Assembly: GCA_044226365.1 (NCBI GenBank)
Contig: JBGAHE010000009.1
Location: 1-64,000 of the forward strand
Direction of reading: 5' to 3'
From: JALHNI01 sp044226365
GTDB taxonomy: Bacteria; Acidobacteriota; Terriglobia; Bryobacterales; Bryobacteraceae
Length of the DNA: 64,000 bases
The position numbers and the translations under genes were made by a program. Below are positions 1-8,618 of this stretch, piece by piece. How positions within the stretch are numbered: the first letter of the stretch is position 1; each line of letters opens with the position of its first letter. The notes under the pieces are model-generated. The model had not been told where the DNA came from. It was given only the letters and a program-made list of their open reading frames with translations, and did not search any database.

Positions 1-471
1 GTAGTTATTCCACATAGCGAGACCGCGATTGCCGATGTGGGTGCCGCCACGGGTTTTCCAGAAGTAGTGCCACAACTCGCGGCCATCGCGCGCGTCGACG
101 GCCCAGGCATTGTCGGGCATGGTGAAGTAGAGCGTACCGTCGACCGCGAGAACGGAAGCCTTAATGGTGGTGCCCCCGACGGAGATGTCACCGGTGCCTT
201 CGCCGCCGACGATGAGCGGGGCGGGCGGACCGTTCGAACGGCGGCCGGTGGCCAAGGCCGGGCCGGGCGTCATGCGGATGCTCCAGGCGAGGGAAAGGTT
301 CTTCACCGTGTTGGTGTTGATGTCCTTGAGCGCGCTGAAGCGGCGGCCGGAGTAATCGCCGTTGTAAGTGGGCCAATCGTTTTTGAGGGGCTTGAGTAAC
401 TCTTCGGGAGAGACGCCGCCACCCTGGGCGAGTAAGTTGGCTGCGACGAGCAGTAAAGGAAAGAGCTTCAT
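1..471 (-). CDS. PQQ-dependent dehydrogenase, N-terminal part (runs off the left edge)
   Basis: This is the first 157 codons of a periplasmic quinoprotein alcohol/glucose-dehydrogenase-like beta-propeller. The protein starts MKLFPLLLVAANLLAQ, a signal peptide. It continues with WPTYNGDYSGRRFS, the usual first propeller strand of PQQ enzymes (compare WPTYGHDSGGMRFS in the protein at 2386-4389), and then LYFTMPDNAWAVDARDGRELW, an AxDxxTGxxxW-like docking motif. The start ATG overlaps the stop codon of the upstream cytochrome c gene (ATGA, 468-471), so the two are translationally coupled. The cytochrome is the natural electron acceptor. The active-site region lies outside the window, so the substrate cannot be judged. 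Confidence 0.85.
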   Translation of the reverse strand, partial: MKLFPLLLVAANLLAQGGGVSPEELLKPLKNDWPTYNGDYSGRRFSALKDINTNTVKNLSLAWSIRMTPGPALATGRRSNGPPAPLIVGGEGTGDISVGGTTIKASVLAVDGTLYFTMPDNAWAVDARDGRELWHYFWKTRGGTHIGNRGLAMWNNY

Positions 472-1337
472 TTCAAGGTCACCAGGTAGGCGGTCAGATT
501 GTGCATGTCTTGGTCGGTGTAAACGGGGAGCAGGTCGCGATGGCCTTGGAGCGGATCGCGAACGTCGACCTTCGGGACGTCGCCATCACGGCGGAAGGAG
601 CGTTGCGAGCCATCGGGCAGTTCCAGCGTGACGAGGAAGTCGTCGATGCGGACGAGCTTGCCTTCGACGGGAGCAGCGCCGCGCGGGGTGACGGTGGCGG
701 TGACGATGGACCGGGGAGACGGGGTGGCTGGTCCGCGGCCGGGACGGTACATGCCGGCCACCCAGGTGTTCTGCAGGATCTTGGGATCGGCGATGCGCGA
801 GGCGAGGCCCTTGAGGTCGCCGGTGGCCGAGTGGCAGGAGGCGCATTTCACGGCGAAGTAAGCTTGGCCCTCGGAGGCGTTGCCAACCAGGATCGAAGGC
901 GGCTCGATGGATGAAGGCGGGCGTCCTTGGCCGCCGATGGTGGCCAGCACGCTGCGGACATAAGCCGCGACCGCTTTGGCGTCGGCCGGGCTCATGGGGA
1001 TGGCCGGCATGCCGCTGCTTTGGAGGCTGCCCTGGATGACCGGGACGATCTTTTCGCCGTCGCGGTCGCTGAGCGAAAGCATGGAGCGCAGCAGATTCGG
1101 ACCGCCCATGTCGCCGCCGCGAAGGTCGGCTCCGTGGCAGCCGCGGCAGGAGACGCCATAGATGCTATTGCCGCGGGCGATCTGAGCCGGGTCGCCGGTA
1201 GGGCGTTGTTGTCCGGGGACAAAACCGCCTTGCCGGGGCTTGGCGGGAGGCGTGGTTGGTGGTGGCCCTTGGGCGGCCAAGCTTGCGGCGAGGAGGAAAA
1301 GAGAAAGACAGCCTGAGGAGAGCGGCATCAGGTCCAT
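468..1337 (-). CDS. Secreted dihaem cytochrome c
   Basis: A 289-residue exported cytochrome c with a signal peptide (MPLSSGCLSLFLLAASLAAQ). A proline-rich linker follows, then two haem-c attachment sites, CRGCH in the first half and CASCH in the second. Each sits in a typical cytochrome-c domain with a C-terminal AVAAYVRSVL or NLTAYLVTL helix. It probably accepts electrons from the PQQ dehydrogenases encoded on both sides. Its stop overlaps the start of the next gene by four bases, and it begins 20 bases after the unknown gene upstream. An alternative start three codons downstream (1328) is equally good; neither affects the mature protein. Confidence 0.85.
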   Translation of the reverse strand: MDLMPLSSGCLSLFLLAASLAAQGPPPTTPPAKPRQGGFVPGQQRPTGDPAQIARGNSIYGVSCRGCHGADLRGGDMGGPNLLRSMLSLSDRDGEKIVPVIQGSLQSSGMPAIPMSPADAKAVAAYVRSVLATIGGQGRPPSSIEPPSILVGNASEGQAYFAVKCASCHSATGDLKGLASRIADPKILQNTWVAGMYRPGRGPATPSPRSIVTATVTPRGAAPVEGKLVRIDDFLVTLELPDGSQRSFRRDGDVPKVDVRDPLQGHRDLLPVYTDQDMHNLTAYLVTLK

Positions 1338-1357
1338 TGTAGCGAGCCGCTGAATTG

Positions 1358-2356
1358 CTAAATGACCACGATGAAACCGATGGCAGCCATCAGTGTCATT
1401 ACCGTGACCAAGGCGGCGTCAGATTGGGGAGCGACGGAGAGTTCCCAGAGTCCTGCGGTGGGCTGGTGCGTTGCCGCGGCGCCATGAAAGTCAGGGGACG
1501 TTACGTCGTTCTGCCAGGGGTTATGTTTGGCGAGAAGGCGGGCGCGGGCGACCGGGCCAAACTCGATGACGGCGCCCGTGGCTGCGGGGTCCTGACCGAA
1601 CGCCGCCGCAGCCAGTGTGCTTGGTGGGCCAGCATAGTGCGCGAGACCCCACAAGGGTGCTTGCCGGTTGACGAGGGTCCACTCGCGAAGGGTGTCGGGA
1701 AGCGCTCGCGGTGAAGTGGGGCTCGATCGCCGGGTGACGACTTCTTCGAAGAATCTGCGATGGTTGCAGGCAAGCAGAAGGTCAGGTTCGAGGAGGGTAA
1801 GCAAGTCTTCTACTGTTCCGTTGCGATGAGTCCAAACGCGGTGTCCCATAATGTTCTCGTCGGCCGGGCGCCGTAGCGGGGGGAGGGGCAAGGGCTGGGT
1901 GAAGAGTAACAGCGCGCAGCCTTGATAAGGGACCATCCCTGTGCGCCGGGGAGGCGCGGCGGTGTCATCAAACTTGCGTCCGGCCAGCGCGGCGCGACGT
2001 ACGGTAAGTCCGAGGATGTGCTCGAAGCCGCGAGCGCCAGCGGCAGATTCGAGATGGGCGAAAAAGAAAGACCGAGCCGAGGCGAGCGCGGTCTGAGACT
2101 CGGAACCATCGAGCGTGACGTCGAAGGCTTGGGCGGCGACCGCGAGTGCTTCGGTGTCCGATGGCAGCCAGGTGAGCACGCGGTCCACCCAGTCCGATCC
2201 GCTGGCGGTGAGCTTGCCGTTGCGGGTCTCGACGGTTCTCGCGGTGCCAGTTTGGCTGAACAACGCGGCTTGGACGTCGTGCTGGGAGGCGGGCGCCGGG
2301 GGCTGCGCGCCGGCTAACGTCGCCAGGAGAGCCCAACTGAGACGGAAGCACCGCAT
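1358..2356 (-). CDS. Uncharacterised exported protein with C-terminal membrane anchor
   Basis: I do not recognise this 332-residue protein. It has a signal peptide (MRCFRLSWALLATLAGAQ), an Ala/Arg-rich middle without CxxCH or metal motifs, and a strongly hydrophobic last 19 residues (AALVTVMTLMAAIGFIVVI) that should act as a C-terminal transmembrane anchor. The body would therefore sit in the periplasm. It lies between a PQQ dehydrogenase (29 bases upstream) and a dihaem cytochrome (20 bases downstream) on the same strand, so it is probably co-transcribed. It could help assemble or anchor that respiratory unit; this is inferred from context only. Confidence 0.7.
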   Translation of the reverse strand: MRCFRLSWALLATLAGAQPPAPASQHDVQAALFSQTGTARTVETRNGKLTASGSDWVDRVLTWLPSDTEALAVAAQAFDVTLDGSESQTALASARSFFFAHLESAAGARGFEHILGLTVRRAALAGRKFDDTAAPPRRTGMVPYQGCALLLFTQPLPLPPLRRPADENIMGHRVWTHRNGTVEDLLTLLEPDLLLACNHRRFFEEVVTRRSSPTSPRALPDTLREWTLVNRQAPLWGLAHYAGPPSTLAAAAFGQDPAATGAVIEFGPVARARLLAKHNPWQNDVTSPDFHGAAATHQPTAGLWELSVAPQSDAALVTVMTLMAAIGFIVVI

Positions 2357-2385
2357 GAGCCGAGTTTAACGAACTTACTGCCGAG

Positions 2386-4389
2386 TTACTTGGATGACTC
2401 GAGGGCGTAGGCGGTGATGCTGTCGTCGGTGACGGGGTTATTGAAGAAGCCGCCCCCGGTGGAGGCGATGACGACGTATTGGCGACCGTCCTTACCTTGG
2501 TAAGTCATGGGGGTGGCTTCGGCGGCACCGCCGAGTTTGACGGTCCAGAGTTCTTTGCCGGTCTTGGCGTCGAAGGCGCGGAAGCGAGCGTCGTCGGTGG
2601 CGCCGACAAAGACGAGTCCGCTGGCGGTGGCGATGGTGCCGCCGTTGCCGGGGCGGCCGGTGAGTTGCTTTTCGGGCGGGAGGCTCTCGGTGATGCCGAG
2701 TGGGACGCGCCAGGCGAACTCGCCGGTATTGACGTTGACGGCGGTCAACTGGCCCCAGGGCGGTTGCTGACAGGGCAACTGCTGGGTGGAGCCGTTCTTG
2801 CCGGGGATGCTGAAGCGTCCGCCGCCGATGCCTTCGTAGGGGCCGCCGGGATCGACGCGGTTGCCTTGCCCGCGAGCGATGGCGCGGCCTTCGTTGATGT
2901 CGTGGTCGCGCACGCCGGTGATCTGGCCGAGCTCATTCGAGTTGATGAAGAGGTAGCCGAGTTGGGGATTGAAGGAGGTGCCGCCCCAGTTCACGCCGCC
3001 GTGGTTGCCAGGGAAACGGACGCCGAGCTTGTTGTAACTGACGGGGAGATAGGGGCCGCCCAGCTCGAGGTCTTTCATCAAGGCGCGGCAGGCCGCTTCG
3101 TGCTCGGGGTTGATCGTGGCGACGTCTTCGGCGGCGATGCTCATGCGCGAGAGCGGCGGCGGCTTGACGGGAAACGGCTGCGTTTTGGAAGTTCGTTCGA
3201 GCGGAACCTTACTCTGCTGGACGGGACGCTCTTCGACCCCATAGATCGGCTTGCCGGTGACGCGATCGAGCAGGAAGAGCAGACCCATCTTATTGATCGC
3301 GGCGACGGCGGGAATGGTTTTGCCTTTCTGCTTGACGTCGATCAGCGCAGGGGCGCCGGTGAGGTCGGCGTCCCAGATATCGTGATGGACGATCTGGAAG
3401 TGCCAGAGGTATTGGCCGGTGTTGGCGTTGACGGCGACGAGGCTGCTGCTGAAGAGATTGTCGCCCGCGCGATCGCCACCGTATTGGTCGACCGAAGGTG
3501 CGCCAAAGGGCAGGTAGGCGATGCCGCGCTGGGCATCGACCGTGATGAAGCCCCACACATTGACGCCGGTGCGGTTCTTCCAGCTTTCGCCGGCCCAGGT
3601 GTCGACGAACTTCTCGCCGGCGCGGGGGACCGAGTGGAACTTCCAAACGACTTTGCCGGTGCGCATGTCCCAGGCGCGGATGTCGCCAGCGGGTCCGAGG
3701 GGCGGATTCTCCTGCGTGGTGCCGCCGGCGATCACCAGATGCTTGTAAACGATGGGCGGCGAACTGAGTCCGTTGCGGCCGGGCATGCCGCGCATGATGT
3801 CGTCGGTGTTCATGTTAACGATGCCGTTGTCACCGAATTGCGGGTTGGGCTTGCCGGTCTTCGCGTCGATGGAGAAGAGCCGGCCGTCACCGGAGCCGAA
3901 GACGACTTGCGGCGGGGTTTGGGCGTCGCCGGGCCAGTATTCGAGGCCGCGGGTGGAGGCGCCGCCACCTCCGGCGAGGGCATAGTTCCAGAGCTCTTTG
4001 CCCGTGGTGGCATCGAGCGCGGCGATGCGGCCGTAGGGCGTGGTGAGGTACATGATGCCGTTGATCACCAGGGGAGTGACGGTGCTGGGGGCCATGCCGT
4101 TGGCCGAGCGCATGCGGCCGCGGGTGCCCTCGGGCGGCTCATCACCGACGGCGCCGCCGGTGTTGCGCGGGGGGGCGATGGGTGCGACGGCTCCGGTGGG
4201 TTTCATGTGGTAGACCCAGGCGACTTTGAGGCGGTCCACGTTGCCGGGCTTGATCTCGGTGAGCGGGGAGAACCGCATGCCGCCGGAATCGTGACCGTAG
4301 GTAGGCCATTCCTTCGGGTTTCCCGCGGCGGTGGGCGCTTGCGCATACAGAGCGCCGGTGACGATCAAGACGGTGCAAAGTGACTTCAT
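2386..4389 (-). CDS. PQQ-dependent dehydrogenase (quinoprotein glucose/alcohol dehydrogenase type)
   Basis: A 667-residue periplasmic quinoprotein. It has a signal peptide (MKSLCTVLIVTGALYA) followed by an eight-bladed propeller with repeated docking motifs such as AALDATTGKELW, VNTGEFAWRVPLG and AFDAKTGKELW. There is no CxxCH, so it lacks the haem domain of quinohaemoproteins and must pass electrons to a separate cytochrome, plausibly the one at 468-1337. I chose the ATG at 4389 because the signal peptide begins there; a longer reading to 4470 would overlap the divergent gene at 4462. It heads the minus-strand operon that runs off the left edge. Substrate unknown. Confidence 0.9.
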   Translation of the reverse strand: MKSLCTVLIVTGALYAQAPTAAGNPKEWPTYGHDSGGMRFSPLTEIKPGNVDRLKVAWVYHMKPTGAVAPIAPPRNTGGAVGDEPPEGTRGRMRSANGMAPSTVTPLVINGIMYLTTPYGRIAALDATTGKELWNYALAGGGGASTRGLEYWPGDAQTPPQVVFGSGDGRLFSIDAKTGKPNPQFGDNGIVNMNTDDIMRGMPGRNGLSSPPIVYKHLVIAGGTTQENPPLGPAGDIRAWDMRTGKVVWKFHSVPRAGEKFVDTWAGESWKNRTGVNVWGFITVDAQRGIAYLPFGAPSVDQYGGDRAGDNLFSSSLVAVNANTGQYLWHFQIVHHDIWDADLTGAPALIDVKQKGKTIPAVAAINKMGLLFLLDRVTGKPIYGVEERPVQQSKVPLERTSKTQPFPVKPPPLSRMSIAAEDVATINPEHEAACRALMKDLELGGPYLPVSYNKLGVRFPGNHGGVNWGGTSFNPQLGYLFINSNELGQITGVRDHDINEGRAIARGQGNRVDPGGPYEGIGGGRFSIPGKNGSTQQLPCQQPPWGQLTAVNVNTGEFAWRVPLGITESLPPEKQLTGRPGNGGTIATASGLVFVGATDDARFRAFDAKTGKELWTVKLGGAAEATPMTYQGKDGRQYVVIASTGGGFFNNPVTDDSITAYALESSK

Positions 4390-4461
4390 TGCGTCGTCCA
4401 TTCTATGTCGATTCGAGTGCGCTTGCGGAGCACTTCCCAGCGGTGGCAAGCTGAGAGCAGG

Positions 4462-4923
4462 ATGTCCCACGCCGTTCGTCTCTTTGCCCTATTACTGTGC
4501 ATCGCGCTGCCCGCGGTTTTCGCCGCCGAAAATGATGATCTGCCGGAGGGCGAGGGCAAGGAGACCTTTGTCAAGATCTGCTCGAACTGCCATGCCTTGA
4601 AGCGGGTGGTGAAGGTGCGGTTTCCGAAGAAGTTCTGGGAGAGCGTGGTGGACGATATGGTCTCGCGGGGGGCGGAAGGCACTGAAGAAGAAACGACGAT
4701 GGTGATCAGCTACCTGTCGCGCAACTTCGGCAAGCCCCTCGACATCAACAAGTCCAGCGCGAAGCAGATAACCGCAGGGCTCTCGTTCAGCCCGGCGCAC
4801 GCGGAACTGATTGTGAAGTACCGGACGGAGAACGGTCCTTTCAAGGCGTTTGAAGATCTGGAGAAAGTGCCGGGGATCAGCCGCAAGATTCTGGACGAGC
4901 AGAAGAAGAACATTCTTTACTGA
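4462..4923 (+). CDS. Secreted haem-c / ComEA-type helix-hairpin-helix fusion
   Basis: A 153-residue exported protein. It has a signal peptide (MSHAVRLFALLLCIALPAVFA), then a small haem-c segment with CSNCH (ETFVKICSNCHALKRV), and then a C-terminal helix-hairpin-helix of the ComEA type (INKSSAKQITAGL, then FEDLEKVPGISRKILDEQ). ComEA-type HhH domains bind DNA without sequence specificity and are known in competence. The haem part resembles the haem-binding domain of quinohaemoprotein amine dehydrogenase alpha subunits. The combination is unusual. The start at 4462 follows a GAGAGCAG ribosome site and opposes the PQQ gene across a 72-base gap. An alternative view is that the HhH is only a protein-protein module. 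Confidence 0.75.
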   Translation: MSHAVRLFALLLCIALPAVFAAENDDLPEGEGKETFVKICSNCHALKRVVKVRFPKKFWESVVDDMVSRGAEGTEEETTMVISYLSRNFGKPLDINKSSAKQITAGLSFSPAHAELIVKYRTENGPFKAFEDLEKVPGISRKILDEQKKNILY

Positions 4924-4932
4924 TTCGCTCGG

Positions 4933-4938
4933 TATACT
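4933..4938 (+). promoter_or_regulatory. -10-like box TATACT, six bases before the DinB start codon
   Basis: TATACT matches the sigma-70 -10 consensus at five of six positions and ends six bases before the ATG at 4945. This would place transcription start at or next to the start codon. No good -35 box is seen 16-18 bases upstream. Confidence 0.4.
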
Positions 4939-4944
4939 CGGGGA

Positions 4945-5472
4945 ATGGACGATGCCTTTCTTGCCGAGTCGCTTGAGATATTGCAGCGGACCCCCCTGGT
5001 ACTCGATGCGTTGTTGCGGGGCTTGCCGGAGAACTGGCTCACCGCGATCGAGGGTCCGGACACGTGGAGTGCCCAGGTGGTGGTGGGGCATCTGATTCAC
5101 GGCGAGAAGGCGGACTGGATCCCGCGCGTCGAGACGATTCTGCAGCACGGTCCGTCTAAGACATTTGAGCCCTTCGATCGCGAGGCACAGTTTGAGGAGA
5201 GCCCGGATAAGTCGATGCCCGAGTTGCTCGACGAGTTTGCGGCGTTGCGGCGTGACAGCCTGGAGCGTCTGCAGGCACTCGATCTGCAGCCGGAGCAGTT
5301 GTTGCTGACGGGGACGCATCCGGCTTTCGGAACGGTGACCCTGCGGCAACTGATCGCCACGTGGACGGCGCATGACTTAGCGCATCTGGTGCAGATCAAT
5401 CGCGTGATGGCGAAGCGGTATCGCGAAGAGGTGGGACCGTGGGCGGCCTATCTGTCGGTGATGAAACAATAA
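4945..5472 (+). CDS. DinB-superfamily protein
   Basis: A 175-residue four-helix-bundle protein of the DinB/YfiT superfamily. The family uses three histidines to bind a divalent metal. Here GHLIHGEKADW (His49, His52) and the C-terminal TAHDLAHLVQINRVMA, with the HxxxH arrangement, fit that pattern. Many members are thiol-dependent transferases (bacillithiol, mycothiol or glutathione S-transferases), but the substrate cannot be read from the sequence. The protein has no signal peptide and is cytoplasmic. It follows the haem-HhH gene by 21 bases and precedes the M16 protease by 49 bases. A -10-like box directly before the ATG suggests its own leaderless transcript. Confidence 0.8.
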   Translation: MDDAFLAESLEILQRTPLVLDALLRGLPENWLTAIEGPDTWSAQVVVGHLIHGEKADWIPRVETILQHGPSKTFEPFDREAQFEESPDKSMPELLDEFAALRRDSLERLQALDLQPEQLLLTGTHPAFGTVTLRQLIATWTAHDLAHLVQINRVMAKRYREEVGPWAAYLSVMKQ

Positions 5473-5521
5473 AGCCCCGCAGCGAGTATACTTTGGGGCA
5501 AGGAGTGGTGGGAGCGAAGTG

Positions 5522-8248
5522 ATGAAACTGCGTATCTTGTTGGCCGTCGTACTGACTTGTCTGTCCGTGCCGGCACAAAATGCCCTGCCGAAAGGCGTCA
5601 CCAAAGTAACTTCGGTGGAAGGGATCACCGAGTATCAACTGGCGAACGGTTTGCGGCTGCTGGTGTTCCCGGACTCCTCGAAGCCGACCATCACCGTCAA
5701 CATGACTTACATGGTGGGTTCGCGGCATGAGGGCGCGGGTGAAGGCGGCATGGCGCACCTTCTCGAACACATGGTGTTCAAGGGTAGCCCGAAGCATTTG
5801 AACATTCCGCAGGAACTGACCGAGCATGGCGCGCGGCCCAATGGCAGCACCAACTTCGATCGCACAAATTATTACGAGACGTTCCAGGGGACGGACGAGA
5901 ACCTGAAGTGGGCGCTCGACCTGGAAGCCGACCGGATGGTGAACTCGTTCATCCGCAAAGAAGATCTCGATAAAGAGTTCACCGTGGTGCGCAACGAGTT
6001 TGAGCGTAGCGAGAACAATACGATGGGCGTGCTGTATAAGCACGTGATGGCGGCGGCGTACACCACGCATTCGTACGGACGCCCGGTGATCGGCAATCGC
6101 GCCGATGTGGAGCGGGTGCCGATTGAGAATCTGCAGGCGTTCTACCGGAAGTATTATCAGCCGGACAACGCCATCCTGACCGTAGCGGGCAAGGTGGACG
6201 AGGGGCGGATCGTCGCGATGGTGAATGACTACTTCGGTGGCATTCCGCGACCGACGCGCAAGCTGGTGCCGACTTACACCACCGAGCCGACGCAGCACGG
6301 CGAACGGACGACGACCGTACGCCGCGTGGGCGATAATCAGGCGATTCTGACGGTGTTTCACACGCCGGATGGTGGACATCCGGACAACGCGGCGTTGAAT
6401 GTTCTTTCGGGGGTGCTGGGCGAGCCGGCTTCCGGCCGGTTGTACAAGGCTCTGGTGGACAACAAGAAGGCGACGCAGGTGTTCGCCGGCACGGAGCAGT
6501 TAAACGACCCGGGCGTGCTGCTGGTGGGTGCTGTGGTCAACAAGAACGATTCGATCGACGCGGTGCGGCAGACGATGCTCGATACGCTCGAAGGCGTGAT
6601 CAAGGAGCCGCCAAGTGCGGAAGAAGTGCAGCGTGCGAAGAATCGGCAACTGAAGCAAATGGAGATGGCGCTCACCGATTCCACGCGGATCGGGCTGGAC
6701 CTGAGTGAATACATGGCGGCGGGCGATTGGCGGCTGTTATTCCTCGAGCGTGACCGGCTGAAGAAGGTGACTCCCGAGGACGTGCAACGCGTGGCTAAAC
6801 AATATCTGAAGGCTTCGAACCGGACGATGGGCATGTTCATTCCCGAGGCAAATCCAGACCGGACCGAGATACCGGCGAAGACGGATCTGGCGGCGTTGTT
6901 GAAGGACTACAAGGGCGAAGGGGCGATCGCGGCGGGCGAGGCGTTTGACCCGTCGCCCAAGAACATCGACTCCCGCACTCAGCGGTATACGATGCCACAA
7001 AGCTTGCAGGTCTCACTTCTCGAGAAAAAGACGCGTGGCGCAACCGTGCAAGCCCTCATTCGGTTACGGTTTGGCAATGTGGAGAACCTGAAAGGTCTGC
7101 AGACCGTGGGGAGCATGACGGGTTCGCTGTTGATGCGGGGGACGGCTCGGAAGAATCGGCAGCAGATTCAGGACGCGATCGATCAGTTGAAGCTGCGTCT
7201 GTCGGTGAATGGGACGGCGATGACCGCGACCGCCACGCTCGAGACCACGCGAGAGAATCTGCCGGGCGCGCTGCGGTTGGCGGCAGAGATCCTGAAAGAA
7301 GCGTCGTTACCGGAAGCGGAGCTCGAGCAGATCCGCAAGCAGCGGATTACGGGATTGGAAGCCGGTCGGAACGAACCGCAAGTCCGGGCCGGGATGCGGC
7401 TGGGGACAGCGCTGAATCGTTTCCCGAAGGATGATGTGCGGGCATCGCTCACCATTGATGAGCAACTCGAACGGCTGAAGGCAGTGAAGATCGAGGACGT
7501 GAAGGCGTTCCACAAGAAATTTTACGGAGCCTCGCAGGGCGAAGTGGCGATTGTAGGCGACTTCGATCCCGCGGCGGCAAAGAAGGTGCTGGCTGAGGAG
7601 TTTGGGGCGTGGAAGAGTCCGGCGGCGTATGCGGTGGTGATTAGCGGATACGCTCCGGAAAAGCCGATCAACGAAGCGATCGAGACGCCCGACAAGCAGA
7701 ACGCGATTCTGGTGGCGGGCATGCACATGGAGATGACGGATAAGCACCCTGACTATCCCGCGCTGGTTTTCGGTAACTTTCTGTTGGGCGGCGGCTTCCT
7801 GAACTCTCGGCTTGCCACTCGCATTCGCGTGAACGAGGGACTGAGCTACAGCATCAGCTCGGGGTTGTTTGCCGGAACGCTCGACAACAACGGAATGTTT
7901 CAGGCGTCGGCGATTGCGGCGCCGCAAAACATCACGAAGGTGGAAGCGTCGTTGAAGGACGAAATCGCGCGGACGCTGCGGGATGGATTTACGGCCAGGG
8001 AAGTCGACGCCGGGAAGTCCGGTTGGATTCAGAGTCAGCAAGTGCATCGGGCGAGCGATGATGCGCTGGCGGGAACGCTGGCTCAGCGGTCATTCCAGGG
8101 GCGGACGCTGGCGTGGGACGAGGAATTCGAAGCTAAAGTGATGGCGCTGAAGGCAGAGGACATTGCCGCGGCGATGCGCCGACATCTAAAGCTCGAGAAC
8201 TTGAGCATCGTGAAAGCGGGCGATTTCGCGAAGGCGGCGAAGCCTTAG
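5522..8248 (+). CDS. M16-family zinc metallopeptidase, two-half protein
   Basis: A 908-residue secreted or periplasmic M16 peptidase with a signal peptide (MKLRILLAVVLTCLSVPAQ). The N-terminal half has the inverted zinc motif HLLEH (His79, Glu82, His83) and the distal Glu in VVRNEFERSE (about residue 159). The second half repeats the fold (from about residue 485) without HxxEH, as expected for an inactive half that completes the chamber. It contains the arginine/tyrosine-rich substrate segment RIRVNEGLSYSISS. The ATG at 5522 is preferred over the GTG three bases earlier because GGAG lies seven bases before it. It ends in a four-base convergent overlap with the gene at 8245. Confidence 0.92.
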   Translation: MKLRILLAVVLTCLSVPAQNALPKGVTKVTSVEGITEYQLANGLRLLVFPDSSKPTITVNMTYMVGSRHEGAGEGGMAHLLEHMVFKGSPKHLNIPQELTEHGARPNGSTNFDRTNYYETFQGTDENLKWALDLEADRMVNSFIRKEDLDKEFTVVRNEFERSENNTMGVLYKHVMAAAYTTHSYGRPVIGNRADVERVPIENLQAFYRKYYQPDNAILTVAGKVDEGRIVAMVNDYFGGIPRPTRKLVPTYTTEPTQHGERTTTVRRVGDNQAILTVFHTPDGGHPDNAALNVLSGVLGEPASGRLYKALVDNKKATQVFAGTEQLNDPGVLLVGAVVNKNDSIDAVRQTMLDTLEGVIKEPPSAEEVQRAKNRQLKQMEMALTDSTRIGLDLSEYMAAGDWRLLFLERDRLKKVTPEDVQRVAKQYLKASNRTMGMFIPEANPDRTEIPAKTDLAALLKDYKGEGAIAAGEAFDPSPKNIDSRTQRYTMPQSLQVSLLEKKTRGATVQALIRLRFGNVENLKGLQTVGSMTGSLLMRGTARKNRQQIQDAIDQLKLRLSVNGTAMTATATLETTRENLPGALRLAAEILKEASLPEAELEQIRKQRITGLEAGRNEPQVRAGMRLGTALNRFPKDDVRASLTIDEQLERLKAVKIEDVKAFHKKFYGASQGEVAIVGDFDPAAAKKVLAEEFGAWKSPAAYAVVISGYAPEKPINEAIETPDKQNAILVAGMHMEMTDKHPDYPALVFGNFLLGGGFLNSRLATRIRVNEGLSYSISSGLFAGTLDNNGMFQASAIAAPQNITKVEASLKDEIARTLRDGFTAREVDAGKSGWIQSQQVHRASDDALAGTLAQRSFQGRTLAWDEEFEAKVMALKAEDIAAAMRRHLKLENLSIVKAGDFAKAAKP

Positions 8249-8586
8249 TTCGCCTTTTCGCAGAAGGCCGCTTCCGCGCCGCGCGGGCTGCGAAAACTGA
8301 CCGTGGGATGCCCCTTGGGCACATGGTAGACGGCGATGAAGCCGTTGGGCATCACTCCGTCCAGGCCGCCACCCTTGAACGTCACTTGGCCGGATTTGGC
8401 GTCGTAACGGTAGGCTCCGGGCTTGTTGTCGGAGTCCAGATACTGGGTCGGCGACTTGATGGTGAAGTTCATCAGTAACCGCGCTTGGCCATTGGCCCAG
8501 CATTCATAGCTGCCGGAAGCGACGTTGGCGGGAGGCTCGCCCGCGAAACTGGCGGCGAGTCCCACGAGTGCGAACAACGAGATCAT
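8245..8586 (-). CDS. Small secreted protein of unknown function
   Basis: A 113-residue protein with a short N-terminal signal (MISLFALVGLAASFAGE). Two cysteines (in YECWANG and AAFCEKAN) could form a disulfide. The body is beta-rich (NFTIKSPTQYLDSD, YRYDAKSGQVTFKGG) and ends PTVSFRSPRG. I do not recognise the family. It follows the SGNH hydrolase by 32 bases on the same strand and may be the last gene of that operon. Its stop codon overlaps the M16 stop by four bases. Confidence 0.6.
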   Translation of the reverse strand: MISLFALVGLAASFAGEPPANVASGSYECWANGQARLLMNFTIKSPTQYLDSDNKPGAYRYDAKSGQVTFKGGGLDGVMPNGFIAVYHVPKGHPTVSFRSPRGAEAAFCEKAN

Positions 8587-8618
8587 GCGTGGCAGATCGG
8601 CGTAAGCCCGTCGAAACT

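Noticed and set aside
2479..4383. 634-codon open frame antisense to the PQQ dehydrogenase gene
   Set aside because: The opposite strand encodes a clear quinoprotein with signal peptide and propeller motifs; the antisense product is low-complexity.
5472..5519. Terminator hairpin GCCCC...GGGGC after the DinB gene
   Set aside because: The stem is only five base pairs with a 16-base loop and has no T-run on the plus strand.
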